This document shows, in pieces, positions 1 to 7,398 of a stretch of DNA of 15,157 bases; the stretch's first letter is position 1, and every line of letters begins with the position of its first letter. This stretch comes from JBIKLM01 sp044375105 (GTDB lineage Bacteria > Planctomycetota > UBA1135 > GCA-002686595), in contig JBILNK010000103.1 of assembly GCA_044375105.1 (NCBI GenBank), forward strand, positions 1-15,157. The letters run 5' to 3'. The position numbers were made by a program, and so were the translations under genes. The notes beneath the pieces were generated by a model. It was given only the letters and a program-made list of their open reading frames with translations, had not been told where the DNA came from and ran no database searches.

Positions 1-585
1 GCCGGACTGGTCGGGAAGGTTCTCGACGAAACTGATCGCCCGGGCCAGGGCGGCCGCTTCCCCGCGCTGCACCGCCTCGACGGCCGGTGGCCGCGCCGGA
101 TCGACCAGGTCGAAATCCGCCCGCCGAATCACGTCGTTGATCATGCCCTGCAGCCCCATGGCGCGGCCGTCGTCCGGCGAATAGATGCGCTCCACGCCGT
201 GGGCTTCGAGGCGCCGGGCCTCCTGGGGCAGGATCGTGCCGCCGCCGCCGGCGAACACCTTGGTGGCCGCGCCGCGCTGACGCAGCAGGTCGACCATGTA
301 TTCGAGGTATTCGACGTGCCCGCCCTGGTAGCTGGTCAGGGCGATGCCCTGGGCGTCCTCCTGGATCGCGCAATCGACGATCTCCTGGACCGAGCGGTTG
401 TGCCCCAGGTGGATCACCTCGGCCCCGCAGGATTGCAGCAGCCGGCGCATGATGTTGATCGCCGCATCGTGCCCGTCGAAGAGCGAGGCCGCGGTCACCA
501 GGCGCACCGGGTGCTTGGGTTGCAGGGGCAAGGTCGCGGCGGGTGTGGCGGCGACGCTGGCGGGGGCGGCGGGAGCGGAGCTCAT
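1..585 (-). CDS. icmF: Fused isobutyryl-CoA mutase IcmF, N-terminal part (truncated by window edge)
   Basis: Coenzyme B12-dependent acyl-CoA mutase of the IcmF type, which interconverts isobutyryl-CoA and n-butyryl-CoA and carries its own G-protein chaperone. Only the first 195 residues are here. After an Ala/Pro-rich leader of about 25 residues comes the B12-binding domain: the cobalamin-ligand region reads FDGHDAAINIM (DxH core), followed by EVIHLGHNRS, then SYQGGHVEY, and the glycine-rich strand FAGGGGTI, then RIYSPDDGR and GLQGMINDVI. Having the B12 domain at the N-terminus and this exact motif series separates IcmF from ordinary methylmalonyl-CoA mutase, where it is C-terminal. The G3E GTPase and mutase domains should lie beyond position 1. 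The start at 585 is the first ATG ahead of the domain; no Shine-Dalgarno is visible. It lies 122 bases downstream of the M28 peptidase gene on the same strand, with no evident functional link. Confidence 0.9.
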   Translation of the reverse strand, partial: MSSAPAAPASVAATPAATLPLQPKHPVRLVTAASLFDGHDAAINIMRRLLQSCGAEVIHLGHNRSVQEIVDCAIQEDAQGIALTSYQGGHVEYLEYMVDLLRQRGAATKVFAGGGGTILPQEARRLEAHGVERIYSPDDGRAMGLQGMINDVIRRADFDLVDPARPPAVEAVQRGEAAALARAISFVENLPDQSG

Positions 586-707
586 CGGCGTGGGGGCTCG
601 GACGAAGGGCCGCTGCGGAGCGGACCGGCGGACGGACTGGAGAGGTCGTGGGCGGGTGGGCCCGCTGAGGGGCCTTGGGGGCCGCGGCGGGCCGCGGCGC
701 AGCCGGG

Positions 708-2780
708 TCAGCGCGGAGCGCTCGGGGGCTCGCGCAGGATCACCTCGAGCTCCCGAGGCCCGTCGGTGCGCTGCAGGCCCAGGCGCACGCGGTCGCCGGG
801 TTTGTGGCCGCGCAGCAGGTTGGCGTAGGCGGCGACATCGACGATCTCGGCGCCGTTCCAGGTCAGGATCCGATCTCCCGCCAGCAGGCCTGCTTCGGCC
901 CCGGCCCCGCTCGGATCGACGCTCTCGATCAGCACGCCCACCGGCGCATCGGCGCTGCCCTCCTCGCCGTAGTTGCCCGGTCGGATGCCCAGGGAAACCG
1001 GGAACGGGGCGCGCCCGCCAGAGGCCGGCGCGGCAGCCGGCGCCGGCGCCGAGTCGGCGGCCGCCGGCGCAGGGCTGCCGGCAGCGCTTGGGCCGCCGCC
1101 GAGGGGGGGCAGCGGGCGCCGCGGGCCCTGGGGGGCTTCCTTGCGGAAGCCGGTCGGATGCAATGCCGCCGCGAGCGCCAGGGAGTGCCACAGGCGCATG
1201 GCTTCGACCGCGTCGACGCGATTGATCTGCTCGGCGGTGTCCGCAGGCGTGTGGTAGTCCTGGTGGAATTCGGCGATGATCCCGAACAGCACCGGCACGT
1301 TCTTTTGCAGGAACGGCAGGTGGTCGCTGCCCCCGAAGGCGGATTCGGGGTTGACGATCGTGAGCGGCGAAGCGGCGAAGTAGGGCTTGGCCCACTCCTC
1401 CATGCCGACCCCGCTGTCGAGCCCGGACACCGACAGACGCCGGTCGGTCATGCGCCCGATCATGTCGAAGTTCATCATCAAGGCGTGCTGCTCGAGGGGC
1501 ACCAGCGGCTCCTTGACGTAGTGGACCGAGCCGTTCAGCCCGGATTCTTCCGCCGAAAACAGCAGGATCAGGATCGAGCGGGCCTCGGCCCCTGCCGGCA
1601 GGTTCGAATAGTCCCTGTGCAAGCGTTCGGCCAGCATCAGCAGCGCCGCGCTGCCGCTGGCGTTGTCGTCCGCCCCAGGGTGGATCGCCTTGCCGGCGCG
1701 CTCGCGATCGCGGGAACCGAAGTTGCCCCAACCCAGGTGGTCGAGGTGCGCGCCGATGACCACCAGCTCGTCGGCCAGGGCGCCACGGCCGCGCAGCAGG
1801 CCGCCCACGTTCTCGCAGCGCGTGCGCTTCTCGCCCAGCTCGACCCGCCCGGCCAGGCTGCCGCCCAGAGGCCGGATCGAGCGGCCCTGGTCCGCGGCGC
1901 GCCGCAGCTCGAGCCAGCTGGGCGCGGCCGGATCGAGGCGCGCCACCAAGCGCTCGGCGGCCGCGCTGCTCAGCATCAGCACGGGCACGTCGACCACCCC
2001 GCGGCCCTGGGAAAAGCCGGTCAGTTCGCGGGCCCGCGGATCGTTGGCGCCCGGCGGGTTGGCGACCAACACGGCGCTGGCGCCGCGCTCGACGGCCTGG
2101 CGCACCTTGCCGGCCAAGGCCGACCGGCCGCTCCAGGCCCCGGCGGTTTGATTCCACTGGCTGTTGCCCTCCTCGTCCATGGGCTCGAAGCGCAGCAGCA
2201 AGGCGATCTGGCCGGTCAGGTCGTCGCCCTCGGCGTAACTCGCATAGCCGCTGTCCTTGGGGCCGCGCTCGATCGAATAGCCCACGAAGGTCACCGGACC
2301 GGCGAAGCTGCTGCCGCGCCCCAGGCTGGAGGCCTGGTAATCCACGCCGGCCACCAGCTGGAGCCCGGCCAAGCTCAGGGACTGGGAGAGCAGCTCGGGC
2401 ACGGGCTGCAGGTCGAAGGGCTGCCGATAGGAAGTCCCGCTGGCGGCGGCGAAGGGGGCCTCGAGGCCGGCCGCGCGCAGATGCGCTTCGCAGTACTCCA
2501 TGGCCAGATCCATGCCGCGCGTTCCGGGCAGGCGGCCCTCAAGGAACGGGTGCGCCAGGAAGGTCAGGTGCTGGTCGTAGCGCAGCACGTCCGGGTCGGC
2601 GCTGGCGAGCGCGGCGGAGATCGGGTCGCCGGAAGCCGCCCGCGCGGCCACGGCCACGCCTTCGGTCGCGCTTTGGCCCAGGGCCGCGGAGGCGCCCAGC
2701 GCCAGGGCCAACAGCGGGCCGGGGAGCTTGGAACCGGCTGGGGCCAGGAAGCGGAGCGCGGACAGCGGGGATCGGAACAT
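708..2780 (-). CDS. Exported M28 family zinc aminopeptidase with C-terminal PDZ domain
   Basis: A 690-residue exopeptidase, probably removing N-terminal residues from peptides outside the cytoplasm. Residues 1-36 look like a signal peptide (hydrophobic LLALALGASAALG, then QS). Residues about 140-330 hold a PA-like insert domain between the N-terminal segment and the catalytic core. All M28 metal and catalytic residues are visible: H345 and D347 in GAHLDH, bridging D371 in GADDNASG, E411/E412 in SAEESG, D439 in NFDMIGR and H510 in DYHTPAD. A Pro/Ala linker (about 548-592) leads to a PDZ domain (about 595-688; GVLIESVDPSGAGAEAGL, GDRIL). The start at 2780 is chosen because it begins the signal peptide; the frame stays open upstream to about 3059 but would cross the divergent intergenic region. 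M28-PDZ fusions are a known architecture. The substrate cannot be told from sequence. Confidence 0.9.
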   Translation of the reverse strand: MFRSPLSALRFLAPAGSKLPGPLLALALGASAALGQSATEGVAVAARAASGDPISAALASADPDVLRYDQHLTFLAHPFLEGRLPGTRGMDLAMEYCEAHLRAAGLEAPFAAASGTSYRQPFDLQPVPELLSQSLSLAGLQLVAGVDYQASSLGRGSSFAGPVTFVGYSIERGPKDSGYASYAEGDDLTGQIALLLRFEPMDEEGNSQWNQTAGAWSGRSALAGKVRQAVERGASAVLVANPPGANDPRARELTGFSQGRGVVDVPVLMLSSAAAERLVARLDPAAPSWLELRRAADQGRSIRPLGGSLAGRVELGEKRTRCENVGGLLRGRGALADELVVIGAHLDHLGWGNFGSRDRERAGKAIHPGADDNASGSAALLMLAERLHRDYSNLPAGAEARSILILLFSAEESGLNGSVHYVKEPLVPLEQHALMMNFDMIGRMTDRRLSVSGLDSGVGMEEWAKPYFAASPLTIVNPESAFGGSDHLPFLQKNVPVLFGIIAEFHQDYHTPADTAEQINRVDAVEAMRLWHSLALAAALHPTGFRKEAPQGPRRPLPPLGGGPSAAGSPAPAAADSAPAPAAAPASGGRAPFPVSLGIRPGNYGEEGSADAPVGVLIESVDPSGAGAEAGLLAGDRILTWNGAEIVDVAAYANLLRGHKPGDRVRLGLQRTDGPRELEVILREPPSAPR

Positions 2781-2797
2781 GGGCCTTCGGTCGGAAC

Positions 2798-2840
2798 GGG
2801 ATCCGGGATCCGGGAGCGGGGCTCCCCACCTTAGGATCCC
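2798..2840. promoter_or_regulatory. Nested inverted repeats in the divergent intergenic region
   Basis: Between the divergently transcribed peptidase and ABC operon. GGGATCC occurs twice in tandem (2798-2804 and 2805-2811), its complement GGATCCC lies at 2834-2840, and between them sits a perfect hairpin GGGAGC-GGG-GCTCCC (2812-2826). The arrangement could be an operator or a 5' UTR structure for the operon starting at 2911. No AT-rich Zur-like box and no convincing -35/-10 pair were seen. Function is inferred from position and symmetry only. Confidence 0.35.
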
Positions 2841-2910
2841 CGCGGGCGGGCCGAAAGTGGTCCCGGGCGGCGCAGCCCCCGGTGCGCCAGCGCCGGCCCC
2901 CGCCTCAGCG

Positions 2911-4164
2911 ATGCCCCGCCTGATCCTCGCCCCCCTCCTGGCCTTCTGGGTCGCCGCCCCGCCGGCGGGCTGGGCCGACCGGCATCCCCAGGACGGCCCG
3001 GACGCGGAGCTGCGCGTCGCGCTCCGACAAGACCATCTGCTGGTGCGGGTGCGGCTCAACCTGGCCTTCGCCGACGCCGTGCTCGAGCTCGAGCGCGAGC
3101 TCGAGAATCAGGTCGCGGAAAGCGAGCTGCCCGCCTACCAGGACGCGCTGGCGGAGCTCTTGCGCACCCAGCTCTTGGTCCAGGCCGACGGCAAGACCCT
3201 CGCATTCGAAGCCGAGCCGATCTCCTGGATGCCGGCCATCGACGGCTTGGTGGGCATGTTCCCGAGCTTCGGGGCCCGGGCCCTCGCCCAGCTCCAGCTG
3301 CCCCTGCGCTTCGCGCTGGAATCGCCGCCGCGGCGCATCAGCCTGCGCTGGGGCCTGTACCCGGGGATCGCGCCCATGGCCGGCGGCCCGGAGGAGCCCG
3401 TGCAGGTCACCGGGCAGCTGAACGACGGGCGCTACGACCATCCGCTGCTGTTCACCCAGGTGGAGCCCGAGTTCACCTGGCACGGCGAGTTCCAGGACCC
3501 CGGAGCCGGCTTCCTGCCCGTGCCCGAGGCGGCCCCGCGCGCCCCGCGGCCCACGCCCTGGCTGAGCCTGGCCCTGGTCGGCGCCCTGTGCCCGCTGCTG
3601 GCCCCGCGCCTGCGCCGTCCGGCGGCCGGACTGACCGTGCTGACGCTGGCCCTGACCGGCGCCGCGCTCGGCCGCGAGCGCCTCACGGCGGAGTGGGGCC
3701 TGGCCGCGGCCGATGCGCAGATCGCCCCCGCGGAGGCCCGCGCGGTCTTCGAAGCGCTGCTGAAAAACCTCTACACCGCCTTCGATTACGACCGCGAGAG
3801 CGACATCTACGACGCCCTGGCCCAGAGCGCCGAAGGCCCCCTGCTGGCGCGCTTCTACGCCCAGATCTACACCGCCCTGGTGCTCGAGGACGAAGGCGGC
3901 GCCATGGCGCGCGTCGAATCCGTGACCCCGCTCGAAACAGCGCTCGAGGCCCAGGGTCGCCTTCCGGGCACGGAGCGCCGCTCGTTCAGCGTGCGAGCGC
4001 GCTGGCAGCTGGTCGGCAAGGTCAGCCACTTCGGCCACAGCCACGCGCGCACCACCGAATACGAGGCGCGCTTCAGCCTGGCGGAGGCCGAAGGCCGCTG
4101 GCGCATCGTGGGCGAGGAGCCCCTGGCCAGCCGGGTGGTCTCCGCGATCAGCACGGGGGGCTGA
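2911..4164 (+). CDS. Two-domain membrane protein of the metal ABC operon, family not recognised
   Basis: A 417-residue protein. Residues 1-22 resemble a cleavable signal peptide. Residues about 30-200 form a probably beta-rich extracytoplasmic domain with a Glu/Leu-rich helix near 55-90. Two hydrophobic stretches (about 216-234 and 237-254) follow, and residues about 265-417 form a second soluble domain containing a His cluster HFGHSH (H373, H376, H378) and an aromatic end (RWRIVG). If both hydrophobic stretches span the membrane, both soluble domains face outward. The stop overlaps the next start (TGATG at 4162-4166), so it is translationally coupled to the ATPase. I infer an accessory or metal-handling role from operon position and the His motif, but I could not assign a family. 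The start at 2911 is the ATG heading the signal peptide; no Shine-Dalgarno is seen. Confidence 0.75.
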   Translation: MPRLILAPLLAFWVAAPPAGWADRHPQDGPDAELRVALRQDHLLVRVRLNLAFADAVLELERELENQVAESELPAYQDALAELLRTQLLVQADGKTLAFEAEPISWMPAIDGLVGMFPSFGARALAQLQLPLRFALESPPRRISLRWGLYPGIAPMAGGPEEPVQVTGQLNDGRYDHPLLFTQVEPEFTWHGEFQDPGAGFLPVPEAAPRAPRPTPWLSLALVGALCPLLAPRLRRPAAGLTVLTLALTGAALGRERLTAEWGLAAADAQIAPAEARAVFEALLKNLYTAFDYDRESDIYDALAQSAEGPLLARFYAQIYTALVLEDEGGAMARVESVTPLETALEAQGRLPGTERRSFSVRARWQLVGKVSHFGHSHARTTEYEARFSLAEAEGRWRIVGEEPLASRVVSAISTGG

Positions 4165-4865
4165 TGGCCGCGTCCGAGCCCGCCATCCGCGCCCGGGGCG
4201 TCGAGCTGCACCAGGGCGGCGGCGGCTTCGTTCTGGAGGTGCCGGAATTCGAGCTCCGGCCCGGGGAGCAGGTCGCCTTGGAGGGTCCCTCGGGCACCGG
4301 CAAGAGCACGCTGCTGTCGGCCCTGTGCGGGCTGCTGGTCCCGGCCGCTGGGGAGCTCGAGGTGCTCGGCATCAAGCTCCAGCAGGCCAGCGCCGATGCC
4401 CGTCAAGGCCTGTTGCGGCGCGGGCTCTCGGTGCTGTTCCAGGACCTGATCCTGCTCGAGTACCTGGACGTATCGGAAAACGCCCTCTTGCCGGCGCGGC
4501 TGGCCGGGCCGGAGCGGCTGGCGCGCGCGCGCGGCGAGCTGCCCGCCTGGCTCTCGCGCCTGGGGCTCGCGGAGCGCGCCGGGGCCCGCCCGCGGCGCCT
4601 GTCGGGCGGCGAGCGCCAGCGCGCTGCGCTGCTGCGCGCGCTGCTCGATCCGCGGCCCGTGGTGCTGCTCGACGAACCGACCTCGGCGCTCGACCCGGCG
4701 CTCGCGGCGCGGGCCCTCGAAGCCCTGCTCGAGTGCTGCGCCGCACGTGGCGCCGCCCTGCTGCTGGTCAGCCACGACCCCGCGACGTTGCGGCGCCTGC
4801 CGCGCCGCCTGGCCACGCGCTCACTGGGCCCGGGCCGGGCCCGTCTGGAGCCGCTCACGCCATGA
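4164..4865 (+). CDS. ABC transporter ATP-binding protein, LolD/MacB type
   Basis: A 233-residue cytoplasmic ATPase. Walker A GPSGTGKST (41-49), Q-loop glutamine 93 in VLFQD, signature LSGGERQR (146-153), Walker B VVLLDEPTSALD (166-177) and switch histidine 204 in VSHD are all intact. Size, absence of extra domains and the pairing with an FtsX-type permease place it in the LolD/MacB/FtsE group, whose members drive conformational changes in the periplasm rather than solute import through a channel. The start codon overlaps the stop of the upstream gene, and its stop overlaps the start of the permease gene (ATGA at 4862-4865), indicating an operon with coupled translation. Confidence 0.92.
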   Translation: MAASEPAIRARGVELHQGGGGFVLEVPEFELRPGEQVALEGPSGTGKSTLLSALCGLLVPAAGELEVLGIKLQQASADARQGLLRRGLSVLFQDLILLEYLDVSENALLPARLAGPERLARARGELPAWLSRLGLAERAGARPRRLSGGERQRAALLRALLDPRPVVLLDEPTSALDPALAARALEALLECCAARGAALLLVSHDPATLRRLPRRLATRSLGPGRARLEPLTP

Positions 4866-6034
4866 AGGCCGAGCTGTACCTGACGGCGCGCTACCTGGCC
4901 GCGCGCCCCGGCCCGGCCCTGGCCCTGGCGCTGGCCTTGGCCCTCAGCGCCGCGCTGCCCTTCGTCAGCGCGCGGCTGGCGCGCGACTTCGAGCGCGCCC
5001 TGACCGAGCGCGCGCGGGCCACGCCGCTGCTGGCCGGGCCCGCCGGCAGCCGCTTCGACCTGACCCTGGCGGCGCTGTACTTCCGGCCGAGCCGCCTGGC
5101 GCCGGTGAATCAGGCCCTCGCCGAGCGCCTGGGCGCGGAGCCCGGCCTGCTCGCGATCGGCATCGAAACCAGCCACAGCGCGCGCGGCTTGCCGATCGTG
5201 GGCGTGGCGCGCGAGTACTTCGAGCAGCGCGGCCTGCGCGCCGGCTCCGGGCGCCTGCCCAACTGGGTCGGCGAGTGCGTGCTCGGGGCGCGCGCCGCCC
5301 GGCGGCTGGGTTTGACGGTCGGGGGGCGCCTGGTCAGCGATACGGACAGCCTGCTCGACCTGGCCAAGCCCCCGGCGCTGGAGCTGAGCGTGAGCGGGGT
5401 GCTGGCCAGCAGCGGCGGCCCCGATGACGACGTGATCCTGGCGGATCTCGAGACCGCCTGGGCGATCTCCGGCCTGTCCCACGCCCATGCGGATCCAAGC
5501 GCGGGGCTGGCCCCGGGCCAGCTGCTCGGCAAGGACCAAACCGGCGATCTGGTGCTCTCCGGGGCCTTCGTGCCCGATGCGGCCCTGTCCGCCGAGAATC
5601 GGCCCCGTTTCCATCGCCACGGCAGCGCCGAGGACCTGCCCCTGACCGCGGTGCTGCTGTTCCCGCAGGATCACAAGGTGGCCACGCTGATCGAGACGCG
5701 CATCAATTCGCGCGGGCCGGAGCAGATCGTGCGCCCGAGCGCGGTGATCGAGGAGCTGCTGGCGGATGTGCTGCGCATCAAACGCCTGGCGGACTGGCTG
5801 GCGCTGCTGCTCGGCGCGACGACCCTGGCGCTGGCCCTGTCGATCGCGCGCCTGGGCCTCGAGCTGCGCGCGGAGGAGGCCCGCACGCTGGCCAAGCTGG
5901 GCGCCGGCGCCGGAATCGGCTGGCGCTTGCACGCCTGCTATTGGGGCGCGATCCTGGGCGCCGGCGCCCTGCTGGCGGCGGCCTTGTCCGCGCTCGCCGT
6001 GCTGCTCTTGTCCGATCCCACGCGCCTGCTGTGA
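4862..6034 (+). CDS. FtsX/LolE-type ABC permease with histidine-rich periplasmic domain
   Basis: A 390-residue inner-membrane protein. A first helix (about 18-36) is followed by a large extracytoplasmic domain of MacB/LolE type (about 40-300), a second helix (about 309-330), a cytoplasmic segment with the usual Glu-Ala-Lys-Leu-Gly coupling pattern (EEARTLAKLGAG), and a last long hydrophobic segment (about 358-384). Standard family members have four helices; here I can find three, with the protein ending right after the third. The periplasmic part contains His clusters SHAHAD (206-211) and HRH (251-253), unusual for lipoprotein-sorting permeases but reasonable for metal handling. It overlaps the ATPase gene by four bases and the lipoprotein gene by one (TGATG at 6032-6036). 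Confidence 0.85.
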   Translation: MKAELYLTARYLAARPGPALALALALALSAALPFVSARLARDFERALTERARATPLLAGPAGSRFDLTLAALYFRPSRLAPVNQALAERLGAEPGLLAIGIETSHSARGLPIVGVAREYFEQRGLRAGSGRLPNWVGECVLGARAARRLGLTVGGRLVSDTDSLLDLAKPPALELSVSGVLASSGGPDDDVILADLETAWAISGLSHAHADPSAGLAPGQLLGKDQTGDLVLSGAFVPDAALSAENRPRFHRHGSAEDLPLTAVLLFPQDHKVATLIETRINSRGPEQIVRPSAVIEELLADVLRIKRLADWLALLLGATTLALALSIARLGLELRAEEARTLAKLGAGAGIGWRLHACYWGAILGAGALLAAALSALAVLLLSDPTRLL

Positions 6035-7236
6035 TGGCTTCCCTCCCCTTCCGAACGGCCCCCTCGACCGGCCCGCGGGCGGGGCTCGCCTGCCGCGCGC
6101 CCGGGCCGCAACCGGGCGCTGAGCAGCCCGGATCGCCCAGCCCTCAGAGCCCCGCCGGAGCGCCCGCTGCCAAAGGTCGCGGCCTGGCGCCGCTGCGCAG
6201 CGTGGGGCTGCGCAGCGTGGGGCTGCGCAGCGTGGGGCTGCGCAGCGTGGGGCTGCGCGGCGTGGGGCTGCGCAGCGTGGGGCTGCGCGGCGTGGGGCTG
6301 CGCGGCGTGGGGCTGCGCGGCGCCCTGCTCGGCGGCCTGTCGTGCGCCCTGGCTCTGCTCGGCTGCGCTCGGCAGGCACCCACGCCGGCCGGTGCCGGGG
6401 CGGCCGCGCTGGCCGCGACCACGCCGACCCTCGAAACCTTCGCCCGCCGCTTGCTCGAACAGGACCTCGAGCTTTCGACCCCCCTGCCGCCCGGCGAGGA
6501 CCCGGCGCGCTGGATGCCGGACGACGCGGCCCTGGCCCTGCTGCAAGCGGCGGGTTTGGTCCTGTGCCAGGGCGCGGGCTACGAGCCCTGGCTCGAGAGC
6601 GCCAGCTTGAGCCGCAGCCGGCTGGTCGAAACGGCCCGCGCGGTCGAGGCTTCCTGGATCGAGTTCGAGACCGTGACCCACAGCCACGGTGCGGGCGAAC
6701 ACAGCCATGCCGGGCTGCGCCCCCAGACCTGGCTCGACCCGCTCCTGGCCCGCGAGCAAGCCCGGGCCGCCGCCGCCGCCATCGCCCGCCGCTGGCCGGA
6801 CCTGAAGGCCCGCCTCGAGCCGCGCCTGGCGGCCCTCCAGGCCGAACTGGAGGCCCTGGATCGGGATTGGCGCGGGCTCGCGCCGCGGCTGATGCGCGCC
6901 CGCTTGCTCTGCTCCCACCCGAGCTACGCCTACCTGGCCAGGCGCTACGGACTGGCCTTGGAATCGGTGCTGATCGAGCCCGATCGGCCCCTCGACGCCG
7001 AGGGGCTGGCCGGCCTGGCGGCGGTGCGCGGGGCGGGCCCGGGGATGGTCTGGTTCGAGTTCGAGCCGATCGCCGAACTGAGCGCTCAACTCGAGCGAGA
7101 ATTCGGCCTGCTGGCGGTCCACGTCGACCCCGTGGACATCAAGCGCTCGAGCACGGCCGGCGAGGCCGACGCCTTGCAGCGGCAAACAAGCAACTTGGGG
7201 CGCTTGGCGGCAGCACTCGTCCGGATGGGCCTGTGA
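6034..7236 (+). CDS. ZnuA/TroA-like metal-binding lipoprotein with repeat-bearing N-terminus
   Basis: Substrate-binding lipoprotein of the zinc/manganese family, 400 residues from the ATG at 6034 that overlaps the permease stop. The lipobox LLGC puts the lipidated Cys at 111. The mature part follows the family pattern: GAGYEPWLE (180-188), a His-rich loop HSHGAGEHSH (216-225), PQTWLDP (230-236), SHPSYAYLARRYGL (294-307) and HVDP (363-366). Two positions that are usually metal-binding His in this family are Ala158 (in DPARW) and Gln231, so the site must differ from canonical ZnuA. Residues 1-110 are far too long for a signal peptide and contain eight LRxVG repeats; each repeat holds an in-frame GTG. 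Starting at the last one, 6307, gives a normal lipoprotein signal and 309 residues, the usual family size. The true start is therefore open. Metal choice (zinc) is inferred. Confidence 0.85.
   Translation: MASLPFRTAPSTGPRAGLACRAPGPQPGAEQPGSPSPQSPAGAPAAKGRGLAPLRSVGLRSVGLRSVGLRSVGLRGVGLRSVGLRGVGLRGVGLRGALLGGLSCALALLGCARQAPTPAGAGAAALAATTPTLETFARRLLEQDLELSTPLPPGEDPARWMPDDAALALLQAAGLVLCQGAGYEPWLESASLSRSRLVETARAVEASWIEFETVTHSHGAGEHSHAGLRPQTWLDPLLAREQARAAAAAIARRWPDLKARLEPRLAALQAELEALDRDWRGLAPRLMRARLLCSHPSYAYLARRYGLALESVLIEPDRPLDAEGLAGLAAVRGAGPGMVWFEFEPIAELSAQLEREFGLLAVHVDPVDIKRSSTAGEADALQRQTSNLGRLAAALVRMGL
6193..6321 (+). repeat. 15-bp tandem minisatellite inside the lipoprotein gene
   Basis: Eight exact-length units of CTGCGCAGCGTGGGG (6193-6312) plus a 9-base partial unit, in frame with the lipoprotein (Leu-Arg-Ser/Gly-Val-Gly). 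Units 1-4 and 6 have AGC; units 5, 7 and 8 and the partial have GGC, the only base that varies. Units of the first type contain the palindromic octamer CTGCGCAG at 15-base spacing. Because the unit is a multiple of three, copy-number change would keep the frame. Confidence 0.95.
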
Positions 7237-7273
7237 TCAGCGCTCGGGCCGACTGCCCCTAGGCCGGCCACGC

Positions 7274-7292
7274 CGGGCGCTCGCGGCGCCCG
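7274..7292 (+). terminator. Hairpin after the metal ABC operon
   Basis: A perfect 7-bp stem CGGGCGC / GCGCCCG with a TCGCG loop, 37 bases after the lipoprotein stop, in the convergent gap before icd. No T-run follows, so it is a GC-type terminator at best. A weaker CGCC-AAAT-GGCG hairpin at 7373-7384 may serve icd on the other strand. Confidence 0.4.
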
Positions 7293-7398
7293 ACCCGGGC
7301 GCGCAGCGACGCTCGAGGCACCGCCCCTGGCGGGCGGGCTCGGCGCAGAGCGGCGATCCCTGCCCATCTGGTCGCCAAATGGCGGCCCCGTAGGCCTT

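Noticed and set aside
675..2834. Long plus-strand frame opposite the M28 peptidase
   Set aside because: The minus strand encodes a complete peptidase with all catalytic residues; this is its antisense shadow.
6193..6321. Repeat array as a CRISPR or a plasmid-type iteron origin
   Set aside because: Units are 15 bp with no spacers, lie in frame inside a gene, and there are no cas or rep genes nearby.
4403..6379. Long minus-strand frame opposite the ABC operon
   Set aside because: Arg/Ala/Gln-rich shadow with the repeat array read as alternating AAPRR/AAPRC; the plus strand has coupled, motif-bearing genes.
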